Assembly: GCF_037094685.1 (NCBI RefSeq) | Contig: NZ_CP146614.1 | Coordinates: forward strand, 3,410,001 to 3,474,000 | Origin: Massilia sp. METH4 | GTDB taxonomy: Bacteria > Pseudomonadota > Gammaproteobacteria > Burkholderiales > Burkholderiaceae_D | Length of the DNA: 64,000 bases | Reading direction: 5' to 3' | Shown: piece by piece, positions 35,686 through 45,507 of the stretch | Layout of the letters: the number at the start of each line of letters is the position of its first letter | How positions within the stretch are numbered: position 1 is the first letter of the stretch | Translations under genes and position numbers: made by a program | The notes under the pieces: model-generated | Databases searched by the model: none | What the model was told of the DNA's origin: nothing | The model's input: the letters and a program-made list of their open reading frames with translations, nothing else

Positions 35686-37044
35686 TCAGGCCGCGACTGC
35701 CGTCTTCACCACCGGTTTCGAGAACTCGAAACGCTTGATTTCACCCACCAGGAACAGATAGCACAGCACCGTCACCAGGGCATTGCCGCCCACGAACACG
35801 AGCGCGCCGTAGAACGAGCCCGTGGCCTGGAGGATGAAGCCGATCACGATGGGCGTGGTGATGCCGGCCACGTTGCCGAACATATTGAACAGCGAACCAC
35901 TCATGCCGCCGGCCTGGCTGGGCGACGTGTCGCCGACGACGGCCCAGCCCAGCGCGCCGATGCCCTTGCCGAAGAAGGCCAGCGCCATCACGGCCACCAC
36001 CACCCAGTCCTGCTCCACGTAATTGCACAGCACCATCGTGGTGGCCAGCAGCATGCCGCCAATGATCGGCGTCTTGCGCGCCACCGAGGTGCTGTAGCCG
36101 CGCTTGATCATGCGGTCCGAGATGATGCCGCCCAGTACACCGCCGAGGAAGCCCGCCACGGCCGGCAGCGCGGCCACGAAGCCGGCCTTCAGGATCGTCA
36201 TGTGCCGTTCCTTCACCAGGTAGACCGGGAACCACGTGAGGAAGAAGTAAGTCAGCGTGTTGATGCTGTACTGGCCGATGTAGATACCCAGCAGCATGCG
36301 CGACGACAGCAGCTGCTTCAGGCAAGACCACGTGTCGATCCGCGGCCGGTCGGCCGGCAGCAGGCCCGTCGTTTCCAGGTCGACCAGCGCGCCGCCCTTT
36401 TCGATGTGCTGCAGCTCGGCGGCGTTGGCGCGCGGGTGCTGGCGCGGGCCGTGGACGAACTTCAGCCATGCCAGCGCCATCACGATGCCGAGCGAACCCA
36501 TCACGAAGAACACGCTTTCCCAGCCGAACGAGTGGACGAGCCAACCCATGATCGGCGCGAACAGCACCGTGGCGAAGTACTGCGCCGAGTTGAAGATCGC
36601 GGCCGCCGTGCCCCGCTCGGCCGTCGGGAACCACGAAGTCGTCAGACGACTATTGCCCGGGAACGACGGCGCCTCGGCCGCGCCGACGATCAGCCGCAGC
36701 GTGAACAACATCATCACGGCCGCGCCGCCGCTGAAGAAGCCGACCCAGCCCTGTGCCAGCGTGAACAGCGACCAGAAAAAAATCGAAAAGAAATACACGA
36801 TCTTGGTGCCGAAGCGGTCCAGCAACCAGCCGCCGGGCAGCTGGCACAGCACGTAGGACCAGGAAAAGGCCGAGAAAATCAGGCCCATCTGGACGGGCGT
36901 CAACCCCAACTGCTTGCTCAGCTCGGGGCCAGCGATCGAAATCGTGGCGCGGTCGGCGTAGTTGATCGTGGTGACGATGAACAGGATCGCGAGAATCGTC
37001 CAGCGTACGTTGGTGGCCTTGATGGCCGGGATGTGCTTGCCCAT
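35686..37044 (-). CDS. gudP: MFS transporter, glucarate/galactarate type (GudP-like)
   Basis: The 452-residue protein has 12 membrane helices and the anion:cation symporter motifs: NYADRATISIAGPEL near the start, QLPGGWLLDRFGTK between helices 2 and 3, and WFPTAERGTAAAIFNSA. It fits the hexuronate/glucarate branch (GudP/GarP/ExuT). The product of such uptake would enter GudD, encoded 18 kb away. The ATG at 37044 has GGGAG five bases upstream. A related substrate such as galactonate or glucuronate cannot be ruled out. Confidence 0.8.
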   Translation of the reverse strand: MGKHIPAIKATNVRWTILAILFIVTTINYADRATISIAGPELSKQLGLTPVQMGLIFSAFSWSYVLCQLPGGWLLDRFGTKIVYFFSIFFWSLFTLAQGWVGFFSGGAAVMMLFTLRLIVGAAEAPSFPGNSRLTTSWFPTAERGTAAAIFNSAQYFATVLFAPIMGWLVHSFGWESVFFVMGSLGIVMALAWLKFVHGPRQHPRANAAELQHIEKGGALVDLETTGLLPADRPRIDTWSCLKQLLSSRMLLGIYIGQYSINTLTYFFLTWFPVYLVKERHMTILKAGFVAALPAVAGFLGGVLGGIISDRMIKRGYSTSVARKTPIIGGMLLATTMVLCNYVEQDWVVVAVMALAFFGKGIGALGWAVVGDTSPSQAGGMSGSLFNMFGNVAGITTPIVIGFILQATGSFYGALVFVGGNALVTVLCYLFLVGEIKRFEFSKPVVKTAVAA

Positions 37045-37262
37045 GGAGTCTCCCAAAGCCCCCTTGACGGTTTTTGGAGGGAAATGTTGTCAGTCGTCGT
37101 ACAACTACGAGCAGTATAGCGATCGAAATCCGAGCAGTGCAAGTGTTTTAACGATAAATATTTGACTGATGAATTATGTGGGATGGGCCATCGGTGCCGG
37201 CGAAACGGGGCCAGCAAAAAGGGCTGCCGAGGCAGCCCTTCACAAGCACGCGGCGGTAGCGC
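37045..37262. other. Upstream region of gudP-like gene
   Basis: The region holds the promoter of the minus-strand transporter and the terminator of the next gene. GTTGT and ACAAC flank ten bases near 37089-37108, an arrangement seen in some GntR-type operators, but the evidence is weak. No xyl-box-like site is present. Confidence 0.3.
37219..37240 (-). terminator. Terminator of the SDR gene
   Basis: AAGGGCTGCC and GGCAGCCCTT form a perfect ten-base stem with a two-base gap, and A-residues at 37216-37220 give a T-run on the minus strand. It lies 22 bases after the SDR stop at 37263. Confidence 0.88.
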
Positions 37263-38291
37263 TCAGCTGTTCTTCTGTTCCCCGGTGCCGTTCTGCCTGG
37301 ACAGCATCCACGCAGCGGCCGCCAGCACGCCGCCGCCCAGCAGCGCATAGCGCAGCGGCTTCGAGCGCGTCACGCGCGTATAGGGCGAGGTTTCCGCGAC
37401 GTCGCCCATGCCGAGGCGTTGTTGCAGCTCGGCTTTCTCGTCCGGCGAATGGAGCGCATCGCGGCGCAGCCAGCGCGACGGTTTCTTGCTGCGCTGCTGT
37501 TCCCACATCTGTGTTTCGCCCATCTTGTCGAACAGGCGCGGCAGGTGGAACGCGCCCACCGCATTGGCCTTCGCGGCACCGCCCACGTAGACGTCGCGTT
37601 TCGGGTTTTGCGCGGCGTCCAGGATCGCCTCGGCCACCAGCTCAGGGGCGTAGATCGGCGGCGGCAGCTTCGGTTCCACGTCCATGTAGTTCTTCGCGTG
37701 CACCGTGAACATGGTGTCGATCGCCGCCGGCTTGACGAGCGTGACCGAGATCGGCGCGCCTTCCTTTTCCAGTTCCATGCGCAGCGCATCCGTGAAGCCC
37801 TTCACGGCGTGCTTGGAGGCCACGTACATGCCCTGCAGCGGCACGGCCGCCTCCGACACTTCGCTGCCCAGGTTGATCAGCGCGCCGCCTTCCTTGCGCA
37901 GGTGTTTCACGGCTTCCGTGGAGCCGTTCACCACGCCCCAGAAATTGGTCTGGAACAGGCGGTGGGCATCATCCTCGGAGACGTCCTCGATGCGGCCGAA
38001 GATCGACACGCCGGCATTGTTGACCCAGGTATCGATGCGGCCGAAGCGCTTGATCGCCGCCTGGGCGAGTGCCTTGACTTCATCCTTGCTGCCGACATCG
38101 GTGGGCACCACGAGTACCTCGGCGCCGCGCTGGCGCATCTGGTCTTCCAGGTCTTGCAGTGCCTGTTCGGCGCGGGCCGCCAGCACCAGTCTGGCGCCGC
38201 GCGAGGCGGCCATGCGCGCCGTCGTCAGGCCGATGCCGCTGGTGGCGCCCGTGATCACGATCACCTGTTGCGAAAGGGTTTTCAAGCGCAT
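37263..38291 (-). CDS. SDR oxidoreductase with C-terminal membrane anchor
   Basis: A 342-residue short-chain dehydrogenase. The cofactor site TGATSGIG is at residues 15-22, the Ser in INLGSEVSE and the YVASKHAVKG active site follow. Beyond the usual 250 residues there is an extension of about 90 residues ending in a hydrophobic helix (LRYALLGGGVLAAAAWML), suggesting attachment to the inner membrane. The substrate is unknown. The ATG at 38291 has AAGGAG upstream. A LysR-type gene lies 122 bases upstream on the same strand, and a terminator follows. Confidence 0.85.
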   Translation of the reverse strand: MRLKTLSQQVIVITGATSGIGLTTARMAASRGARLVLAARAEQALQDLEDQMRQRGAEVLVVPTDVGSKDEVKALAQAAIKRFGRIDTWVNNAGVSIFGRIEDVSEDDAHRLFQTNFWGVVNGSTEAVKHLRKEGGALINLGSEVSEAAVPLQGMYVASKHAVKGFTDALRMELEKEGAPISVTLVKPAAIDTMFTVHAKNYMDVEPKLPPPIYAPELVAEAILDAAQNPKRDVYVGGAAKANAVGAFHLPRLFDKMGETQMWEQQRSKKPSRWLRRDALHSPDEKAELQQRLGMGDVAETSPYTRVTRSKPLRYALLGGGVLAAAAWMLSRQNGTGEQKNS

Positions 38292-38413
38292 GCTATGCTC
38301 CTTGATCTGTCGAATATTGGAATGGTTGGTCGGGTTATCGTACCGGCACTGCCATTCCGGCGTCACACCATTCCACCAGTCAATACCGAGCCGGGCCGAT
38401 ACTTCCGCACTCG

Positions 38414-39307
38414 TCAGGAAGCGGGTGCCATCACTTCGGCCAGCCAGTCGGCGAACACGCGCACCCGCGGCGATAGTTGCCGCTGGCGTGGATACAGCAC
38501 ACTGACCGGCAGGGCGGGCGGCGGCCACGCCGGCAGTACTTCGCGCAGCGCGCCCGACGCCAGCAGATCGCGCACGTGGTAGCGCGGCAGCTGAGCCAGG
38601 CCCAGGCCGCCGGCGCAGCAGGCGACATAGGCTTCGCCGCCGTTCACGCTGACCCGCCCGGGCAACTGCAGCGTGCGCAGTACCCCATCGACGATGAATT
38701 CGAATGGCAGGTTGCGGCCGCTGGCGGCCGAATACCAGTTGACGGCCTGGTGGTGCCGCAGTGCCTCCAGCGTGGCCGGGGTGCCGTGCCGCTCCAGGTA
38801 GGCCGCGCTGGCGCAGGTGGCTTGCGCCAGCGTGGCCACGCGGCGGCCCACCATCGAGGAATCGGCCAGTTCGCCCACGCGCAGCACGCAATCGACGCCT
38901 TCGCCCACCAGGTCCACGTGGCGGTCGCCCATGCCTACCTCCACGTCGATGCCCGGGTAGCGGTCCATGAATTCGTGCAGCCGCGGCAGCACGTAGAAAC
39001 GGCCCAGCGTGGGCAGGTCGACCCGCAGCCTGCCCTTCGGCAGCACGCCGCGGTGGCCGAAGCCCGCCTCGGTTTCCTCCACGTCGGCCAGGATGCGCAG
39101 GCAGCGCTGGTAATAGGCCTGGCCATCGGTGGTGGGCGACACCTTGCGCGTGGTCCGGTGCAGCAGTTGCACGCCAAGCCGCGCTTCGAGCTGGCGGATC
39201 GCATGCGTGGCCGTGGCGGCCGGCAGCTTCAGGTCGTCCGCCGCCTTGCTGAAATTGCCCAGCTCGACGATGCGGACGAAGAGTTTCATGGCATCAAATC
39301 GGTCCAA
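38414..39307 (-). CDS. LysR-family transcriptional regulator
   Basis: The 297-residue protein has the LysR winged helix (residues 1-65, with FSKAADDLKLPAATATHAIRQLE and LLHRTTRKVSPT) and a substrate-binding effector domain. A TTG at 39307 giving MDRFDAMKLFVRIVELGNF is chosen, since this N-terminus is usual for the subfamily; the ATG at 39289 would remove six residues. It is divergent from an SDR gene at 39427, the classical arrangement for a LysR regulator and its target. Confidence 0.88.
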   Translation of the reverse strand: MDRFDAMKLFVRIVELGNFSKAADDLKLPAATATHAIRQLEARLGVQLLHRTTRKVSPTTDGQAYYQRCLRILADVEETEAGFGHRGVLPKGRLRVDLPTLGRFYVLPRLHEFMDRYPGIDVEVGMGDRHVDLVGEGVDCVLRVGELADSSMVGRRVATLAQATCASAAYLERHGTPATLEALRHHQAVNWYSAASGRNLPFEFIVDGVLRTLQLPGRVSVNGGEAYVACCAGGLGLAQLPRYHVRDLLASGALREVLPAWPPPALPVSVLYPRQRQLSPRVRVFADWLAEVMAPAS

Positions 39308-39426
39308 GATTATCGCGGTCCATGATTATTGTTAAAAATTGAATGATGCATGCAAGAGTATCGTATTTATCGTCTGCGCTGCATGATCCATACTGGCCGC
39401 ATCGAAACCAGCCAGGAGTGCAGGAC

Positions 39427-40167
39427 ATGAACACGAACGAACAGGTCGCCATCGTCACCGGGGCATCGCGCGGCATCGGCGCCGCCATCGCGCGCCGCCT
39501 CGCCGAGGACGGCTACGCGGTGATCGTCAACTATGCGGGCAGCGCGACCGAGGCGGCCCAGGTGGTCGCGGACATCGAAGGGAAGGGCGGCCGCGCGGCC
39601 GCCGTGCAGGCCGACGTGGCCGACCCCGTGGCCGTGCGCGCGCTGTTCGACGCGGCGATCGAACGCTTCGACCGCGTGGATGTGCTGATCAATAATGCCG
39701 GCATCCTGCCGTCTCGGCTGCCGCACCTTGCCGACACGGACGACGCCACCTTCGACCGGCTGCTGGCCGTGAATGTGAAGGGCACGTTCAACGCGCTGCG
39801 CGAAGCGGCCACCCGCCTGCAGCGCGGCGGGCGCATCGTCAATTTCTCGACCAGCGTGGTCAAGCTGGCGCTGCCCGGCTATGCGATCTACGCGGCCACC
39901 AAGGCCGCCGTGGAAACGATGACGAACATCCTGGCGAAGGAATTGCGGGGCAAGGAGATCACCGTGAACGCGATCGCGCCGGGTCCCACGGCCACGGACC
40001 TGTTCCTGAACGGGAAGAGCGACGAACAGGTCGCGCGGCTGGCGAACATGGCGCCGCTGGAACGCCTGGGCCGCCCCGAGGATATCGCCGAAGGCGTGGC
40101 GTTCCTGGCGCGGCCCGGCGGCTGGGTCAACGGCCAGACGCTGCGCGCCAACGGCGGCATCGTCTGA
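39427..40167 (+). CDS. SDR oxidoreductase (FabG-like)
   Basis: A 246-residue classical short-chain dehydrogenase with TGASRGIG near residue 13, NNAG, the catalytic Ser in FSTSV and YAATKAAVE, and the closing [11 protein letters not shown]. The basic residue after the second glycine-rich strand suggests NADPH use. The ATG at 39427 has AGGAG nearby. It is transcribed away from the LysR gene, 119 bases apart, and is its probable target. The substrate cannot be told from sequence. Confidence 0.87.
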   Translation: MNTNEQVAIVTGASRGIGAAIARRLAEDGYAVIVNYAGSATEAAQVVADIEGKGGRAAAVQADVADPVAVRALFDAAIERFDRVDVLINNAGILPSRLPHLADTDDATFDRLLAVNVKGTFNALREAATRLQRGGRIVNFSTSVVKLALPGYAIYAATKAAVETMTNILAKELRGKEITVNAIAPGPTATDLFLNGKSDEQVARLANMAPLERLGRPEDIAEGVAFLARPGGWVNGQTLRANGGIV

Positions 40168-40203
40168 CCGGAGGCATGGCCCCTCCGCCGGCCTGCATCG
40201 CGG

Positions 40204-42810
40204 TCAGCCAGGACCGCCCAGCGTGATGCAGAGCTTCACTTTCCGCCCGCCCTCGAGCAGCAGGCAGGCGTCGGAGCTCGCCCCGTTGGGTGGCACGAGG
40301 CGCAGCCGCAGTTGCGTGACTCCGGCCTTGTTGATCGCGGCCAGCCCGGCCGCCGAGAAATCGGTGGAGCGCGTGGTGCCCGCACCGAAGCTGACGATGT
40401 GCGCCGCGCCCTGCGCCGTGGCAGCGGCGTCCCAGTCGTCGGCATGAAGCGCGAGGGATGAACTGAAGTGCCCACGCTGCACGTCGATCGCGACGGTGCC
40501 GCCGCCGGCCCAGGGATCGCCCGATGCGCCTGGCGAGCTCACTTCCAGGCAGGCATGGTTGATCGCCGCGTTATCGGGCAGCGACGATGTGTCGAAGTGC
40601 AGGATGGCGCGCGCCTCGCCGCCCTGGCCGGCGCCGATCCGCAGCAGGCTGCCCGTGCCGACCACTACCCGGGCGCGCCCGGCTTCGCCAGGGCGGCGGG
40701 CGACCAGGTTGCCGGTCCGGCGCGGGTCGCTGTCGAACACGAGCTGGTCGGGCGCCAGGTGCACCACGAACAGGGCGCTGCGTACCGGTTCGAGCTTGCC
40801 GCCGTGCCCCATCGAACGGAAACGCAGGCGGGCGGAGCGTTCCAGCACGATGGGCGCCGCGTAGGTTTCGCCGTTCGTCTCCGTCGGCTCGCTGCCGTCG
40901 AGCGTATAGCGGGTCCACGCGATCGGTTCCAGCACGTCCAGCTCGATGCGCACCTTGTGGATGAAGCTGCCTCCCGCCGACGGCGCGATGCGCGTCTCCG
41001 GGTAGTCGCGGTCGTCGATCCGCCAGCCGAAGGCCTGCACGGCTTCATTGCCGGCATCGTCCTTCGCATGGCAGAGGAGGGCGTGCGGGCCGTTGCCGCG
41101 CAGGGTGAACACCTTCCTGCCGGCGAACGAGCGGCGCGCCGGATTGCGCGCGCTCGAGGGATCGGAGCCGTCTTCGGTGTAATGCACGACCATGCCGTCG
41201 GGCGCGGACAGCACGGCATCGAAGCCCTGCGCATACACGCCGCCCGGCTTGTCGCACGCTACCAGTGCGTGCCGCGCGGCCGCGCCGGCCGGCAGCACGG
41301 GTTCCACCCGCGGCGCGGCCGGATCGCGCACCCATTCGCCGTCGATGAAATACAGGATGATGACGGCGTTGGCACCCAGTTCGAGCGTGAGCGACACGTA
41401 TTCGTCCACGTCCAGCCGTTGGGCGATGAAGTGTTCCGTCAGCGTGGCCTTCACGAAGGGCACGGCCTTCTTCTCGTAGGACCGCTGCACGATCGGCGAG
41501 GGCAGCCCGTCGCCATCGATGGCAATGAAGTACAGCGTGCTCGTTTCATGGATCACGGGATTGGACTCGGCGAGCCAGCGCGTCCTGTCGGTGCTGTGGA
41601 AGACCGTTCCCTTGTTGCTCGACGCCTTCACTTCGAGGCTGCCTTCGAACGGCGGGCCGCCTTCCGGCGGCAGGACGATCAGCTCGGGAAGCAGGACGTT
41701 GACGCCATAGGTTCGCTCGGTCGCCGCGCCGCTGCTCGCGCTGAAGCGCACGTCCCATGCGCCATCGGTCGCCAGCGTGAGCGATTGGCCGTTCGTCAGC
41801 GCGCCCTCCAGCGTCTCTGCCACGCTCTCGACGAGGAAGCCCGCTTCCACGGCCTTCGTCACGCGCCTGGCCACGAAGGTGACCGCGGCATCGGCCGGCG
41901 TCGCGGTAACGGTCACTTGCAGGTCCGCGCCGTAGTTGCCGCTTGCCTTGTCGACCGAGAAGATGATGGGGGGAGCCGGCGGATAGCGGTTCAGGTAGCC
42001 CCGAAAAGCGTCGAACACCGCCTGGTTCTTGATGACCTTCTCGTGGCCGTCCGTGCCGGCGCCCACGTTGACCACCTTGTTCAGGTCGGCGCCGTTGCGC
42101 CGGCTCGTGTCCGGGTACTGCTGGTCGACGAAGTCGCCGCGCGCGATGACGGCGACATACGACAACTGGTCGTCGTCCAGCGCGGTGGTGCCGGTCCACG
42201 CCTCGTTGGGGGCTTCCTGCCGGGCCCGGTCGGCCGCGCCGGCCGGCGTGTCCTCGCTGGCGACGGCGCCGAAGCGGTGCGACTGCACCTCGAATTCGCT
42301 GCCCGTCTTGAATTCGTAGATGCTGTTCGGACCCAGGCCGTAATTGGCGCCCGCGATGCAAACGAACGTACCCGTCGCATCGAGGCGGTGGTCGGCGTTG
42401 TTCCATTCCCCCGTGCCCTGCAGGCCGCGCAGGTAACCGTTGACCATGCCGCAGCCCAGCGAGTGCGCGATGAAGTCGACCCGCTGCACGCCCAGGTAGG
42501 CGCGCACGTCGTCGATGAAATCGCGTACGACATCGATGTGATCGCGATGTACGTCGGGCAGCACGGGGGTGCCGTTGTTCTCGCCCAGGTAGTCGCACGA
42601 CCAGATCTCGCAATCCTGCCAGCCGGCCTCCTTGAGGAAAGCCTTCATCGCCAGCATGCCGTACCTGGGGTCGGCCGAATGGCTGGCGTTGCCGTGCATG
42701 AGGATCACCGGGCATTTGCGCAACTGCGCGCGGTGGCCGGGCTGGTCCAGGTTCGGGTCGCCGCCGAAGCCGGTGAGGGTATGGGGAAAGTCCTGCGGGA
42801 ACTGGTTCAT
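40204..42810 (-). CDS. PhaZ7-like alpha/beta hydrolase with C-terminal beta domains
   Basis: An 868-residue multidomain protein. Residues 30-275 form a lipase-like alpha/beta hydrolase with nucleophile Ser117 in AHSLGCG and likely partners Asp226 (ARGDFVDQ) and His256 (GTDGHEKV). The AHSxG variant recalls PhaZ7 poly(3-hydroxybutyrate) depolymerase and some lipases. Then come chitobiase-C-terminal-like repeats (VHYTEDGSDPS and RYTLDGSEPTE near residues 530 and 640) and a DNRLRE-like C-terminal domain (about 700-868). The ATG at 42810 has AGGAG upstream, but no Sec or Tat signal follows. Substrate could be polyester or lipid. Confidence 0.78.
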   Translation of the reverse strand: MNQFPQDFPHTLTGFGGDPNLDQPGHRAQLRKCPVILMHGNASHSADPRYGMLAMKAFLKEAGWQDCEIWSCDYLGENNGTPVLPDVHRDHIDVVRDFIDDVRAYLGVQRVDFIAHSLGCGMVNGYLRGLQGTGEWNNADHRLDATGTFVCIAGANYGLGPNSIYEFKTGSEFEVQSHRFGAVASEDTPAGAADRARQEAPNEAWTGTTALDDDQLSYVAVIARGDFVDQQYPDTSRRNGADLNKVVNVGAGTDGHEKVIKNQAVFDAFRGYLNRYPPAPPIIFSVDKASGNYGADLQVTVTATPADAAVTFVARRVTKAVEAGFLVESVAETLEGALTNGQSLTLATDGAWDVRFSASSGAATERTYGVNVLLPELIVLPPEGGPPFEGSLEVKASSNKGTVFHSTDRTRWLAESNPVIHETSTLYFIAIDGDGLPSPIVQRSYEKKAVPFVKATLTEHFIAQRLDVDEYVSLTLELGANAVIILYFIDGEWVRDPAAPRVEPVLPAGAAARHALVACDKPGGVYAQGFDAVLSAPDGMVVHYTEDGSDPSSARNPARRSFAGRKVFTLRGNGPHALLCHAKDDAGNEAVQAFGWRIDDRDYPETRIAPSAGGSFIHKVRIELDVLEPIAWTRYTLDGSEPTETNGETYAAPIVLERSARLRFRSMGHGGKLEPVRSALFVVHLAPDQLVFDSDPRRTGNLVARRPGEAGRARVVVGTGSLLRIGAGQGGEARAILHFDTSSLPDNAAINHACLEVSSPGASGDPWAGGGTVAIDVQRGHFSSSLALHADDWDAAATAQGAAHIVSFGAGTTRSTDFSAAGLAAINKAGVTQLRLRLVPPNGASSDACLLLEGGRKVKLCITLGGPG

Positions 42811-42951
42811 GGAAACTCCTGCTCGAAATGGGTGGAAGGCTTGCAGGTTGCGAGCCAATGTAATCGATGCAGACTGCGGAAAAGCGAGCGGAAGTGGCGA
42901 TGACGTTTTGATTTAAATCAAAAGTGCGTCATGCCAGCGATCCAAAAATGC

Positions 42952-42978
42952 ACACGGCCCGCGCGAGGCGGGCCGTGT
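42952..42978 (-). terminator. Terminator of sodB
   Basis: An 11-base perfect stem (ACACGGCCCGC / GCGGGCCGTGT) with a five-base loop is followed on the minus strand by TTTTT. It lies about 50 bases after the sodB stop. Confidence 0.88.
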
Positions 42979-43029
42979 TGTCGATCATGCGCCGGTCAGT
43001 TCAGGCGCATGTCGCGGGAATGGCGGAAC

Positions 43030-43608
43030 TCAGGCGAAGTTCTGGTTCACGAATTCCCAGTTGACCAGGTTCCACCACGATTCCACGAATTTCGGACGGG
43101 CGTTGCGATAGTCGATGTAGTAGGCGTGTTCCCAAACGTCCACGGTCAGCAGCGGCTTGTTTTCCGTGGTCAGCGGGGTGGCGGCGTTGGACGTGTTGAC
43201 GATGTCCACGGAGCCGTCCGGCTTCTTCACCAGCCAGGTCCAGCCGGAACCGAAATTGCCCACGGCCGACTTGCTGAACTCTTCCTTGAACTTGTCGAAG
43301 GAGCCCCACTTGGCGTTGATCGCGTCCGCCACCGGACCGGTCGGCGCGCCGCCGGCGTTCGGTGCCATGCAGTGCCAGAAGAACGTGTGGTTCCACACCT
43401 GCGCGGAGTTGTTGAAGACGCCGCCGGAGGACTTCTTGATGATTTCTTCCAGGGACAGGTTCTCGAACTCGGTGCCCTTGATCAGGTTGTTCAGGTTCGT
43501 GACGTAAGCCTGGTGGTGCTTACCGTAGTGGAATTCCAGCGTTTCAGCCGAGATGTGCGGTTGCAGTGCGTCTTTCGCGTACGGCAGCGGCGGCAGGGTA
43601 TGTTCCAT
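43030..43608 (-). CDS. sodB: Iron superoxide dismutase SodB
   Basis: The 192-residue protein matches iron-type superoxide dismutase throughout: [38 protein letters not shown] and [14 protein letters not shown]. The metal ligands are the histidines in FHYGKHH and WNHTFF, and Asp/His in DVWEHAYY. It removes superoxide in the cytoplasm. The ATG at 43608 lies seven bases after AAGGA; the ATG two codons earlier is too close. It is a single-gene unit with its own terminator. Confidence 0.96.
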   Translation of the reverse strand: MEHTLPPLPYAKDALQPHISAETLEFHYGKHHQAYVTNLNNLIKGTEFENLSLEEIIKKSSGGVFNNSAQVWNHTFFWHCMAPNAGGAPTGPVADAINAKWGSFDKFKEEFSKSAVGNFGSGWTWLVKKPDGSVDIVNTSNAATPLTTENKPLLTVDVWEHAYYIDYRNARPKFVESWWNLVNWEFVNQNFA

Positions 43609-43723
43609 GTGCATTTCCTTATGAGGGGACAAAAGAATCAACGTTTTCAAAACGCCCATCATTGTAATGCGTTGCCCGCCGGCCTGCCGAAATCCCCCGT
43701 AAATAGTGAGGCTACCCGAACGG

Positions 43724-44797
43724 CTATAAGGGGCCTGCGTCACGCGGCCGCGTCGTTTCCCGCACCACCAGTTCCACCGGCGGCACGCGCGTGGGTACGC
43801 GGTCGCCGCTGATCAGGCGCAACAGGGCGGTGATCGCCGTCAGCCCGATGTCGTACAGCGGCTGGCGCACCGTCGTCAGCGGCGGCGTCGTGAAGGCGGA
43901 GCCGGGCAGGTCGTCGAAGCCCACCAGCGACACGTCTTCCGGCACCTGCACGCCCTTGCGGTACAGGGCCAGGCGCACGCCGTAGGCGCTCTGGTCGTTG
44001 GCCGCGAAGACGGCGGTGAAATCCTGGCCGGTCTCGAACAGGTGGTTCACCGCCAGCAGGCCGCTGTTCTCGTGAAAGTTGCCTTCCACCACGAGGGCCG
44101 GGTCGACCGGGATGCCGGCCGCTTCCAGCGCCTTGCGGTAGCCGCGCAGGCGGCTCGAGGCATCGGCATGGCTGGGCGGGCCGGACACGAAGGCGATGCG
44201 CCGGTGCCCCAGTTCGATCAGGTGTTGCACGGCCAGGAAGGCGCCGTGCTCGTTGTCCATCGTGAAGCCCAGCGCGTTCTGCGCATCGAGGGCGCGGCCG
44301 GTGACGACGATGGGGCGCTGGGTGGCGAAGTGCAGCAGCTGGTCGTCCGGCAGGTTGCCGGACAGGAGCACGATGCCGTCGACCTTGCGCGCCAGCAGCA
44401 GGCGGATGCGGTCCGCCTCTTCCAGCGCGCTCCAGTGCCCGGTGACGATGACCGAGGCGTAGCCGGTGCCTTTCAGGCCGTCATCGACGCCGTGCAGGAT
44501 CTCGTCGAAGAACGGCGAGGAAATGTCCTGCACGATGATGCCGATCGTGTGCGTGCGGCCTTTCTTGAGGCCTTGCGCCATCAGGTTCGGCGCGAAATTG
44601 GTGCGCTCGATCGCCTTCATCACGGCTTGCCGCTTGTCGTCGGAGACGCGGGCGGTGCCGTTCAGGATGCGCGACACGGTCGAGGGTGAGACGCCCGCTT
44701 CCCGGGCGACGTCGAGCAGGGTCGAGGGCCCCGCGGGCGTAGATGGATTTGTCAATTGTTGTTTTTCCACGTTGTCGGACCGGGGCAAGAGTACCAT
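43724..44797 (-). CDS. LacI-family transcriptional regulator
   Basis: A 357-residue LacI-type regulator with helix-turn-helix [21 protein letters not shown], hinge [10 protein letters not shown] and a sugar-binding sensor domain. ATG 44797 is used; a GTG at 44770 is also possible, as neither has a strong ribosome site. Neighbours (sodB and a PEP-CTERM protein) give no hint of a target, so its sugar ligand is unknown. It differs clearly from the LacI protein of the xylan island. Confidence 0.85.
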   Translation of the reverse strand: MVLLPRSDNVEKQQLTNPSTPAGPSTLLDVAREAGVSPSTVSRILNGTARVSDDKRQAVMKAIERTNFAPNLMAQGLKKGRTHTIGIIVQDISSPFFDEILHGVDDGLKGTGYASVIVTGHWSALEEADRIRLLLARKVDGIVLLSGNLPDDQLLHFATQRPIVVTGRALDAQNALGFTMDNEHGAFLAVQHLIELGHRRIAFVSGPPSHADASSRLRGYRKALEAAGIPVDPALVVEGNFHENSGLLAVNHLFETGQDFTAVFAANDQSAYGVRLALYRKGVQVPEDVSLVGFDDLPGSAFTTPPLTTVRQPLYDIGLTAITALLRLISGDRVPTRVPPVELVVRETTRPRDAGPL

Positions 44798-44834
44798 ACC
44801 GCCCCGGTCGAAGGCAGCCGCCGGTGCTTGCGGG

Positions 44835-45380
44835 TCAGCCGCGGCGCGCGCGGCGCGCCGCGGCGCCAGCGGCGAGAAGGCCAGTGCCCAGCATCAGCCA
44901 CGTGGCCGGTTCGGGAACGACGCTGACCGTGAACTGGGTATCGGCGCCGAGGGCATAGTGCTCATCGATCGGATAATCGTTGTAGATGATGCCGCCGTCG
45001 GGCAGGTTCCAGTACTGGCTGCGGGTGTATTGCCCTGGTACGTTGTAGACATGCCAGGCCGAATAGAAGACGCCCGCAATTGTGTATTTCTCGAAGGTCG
45101 CGCCGCAACTGGTGTATTCCTGGACTGCGCACCTGTCCGCCTGAAAACCGTTGGCGACGAACTTGCTGACCTCGCTTGCGACGATCGTGCCGTCGCCGTC
45201 GACATCATCGCCGATGAAGTAGCCCCTCCACGCGCGCGAGGCGTCCCACACCCACTCGTCCCCCATCAAGGTATGGTTGTACCAGGCCCCCTCGTATTCG
45301 AACACGTATTTCTTTTCGTAGGCCTGCGCGGATGACGCGGCAGTGGCGAGCAGCGCCGCTGCAATGACGCGGATGTGCAT
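44835..45380 (-). CDS. PEP-CTERM protein with an EF-hand loop
   Basis: A 181-residue exported protein. It has a signal peptide (residues 1-20), a globular part rich in aromatic residues, and the sorting tail VPEPATWLMLGTGLLAAGAA followed by RRARRG, which exosortase recognises. Residues 59-70 (DVDGDGTIVASE) match the calcium-binding EF-hand loop at all key positions. The ATG at 45380 has AGGAG upstream. The role may lie at the cell surface or in biofilm, as for other PEP-CTERM proteins, but no enzyme motif is seen. Confidence 0.87.
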   Translation of the reverse strand: MHIRVIAAALLATAASSAQAYEKKYVFEYEGAWYNHTLMGDEWVWDASRAWRGYFIGDDVDGDGTIVASEVSKFVANGFQADRCAVQEYTSCGATFEKYTIAGVFYSAWHVYNVPGQYTRSQYWNLPDGGIIYNDYPIDEHYALGADTQFTVSVVPEPATWLMLGTGLLAAGAAARRARRG

Positions 45381-45507
45381 GACAATCTCCTGGTGATGTT
45401 GGACGGCCGCGGTCGCGGCCATTGATGAGCCTATCACTGGAAAGGTGTGCGGCGAAGGGCGCCGGGCCGCAATGCGTTATAAGCGCGACACTATTGCAAT
45501 GCAAGCG

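Noticed and set aside
37045..37262. GntR-type operator before the gudP-like gene
   Set aside because: Only a five-base GTTGT/ACAAC pair supports it; no second site or regulator gene is nearby.
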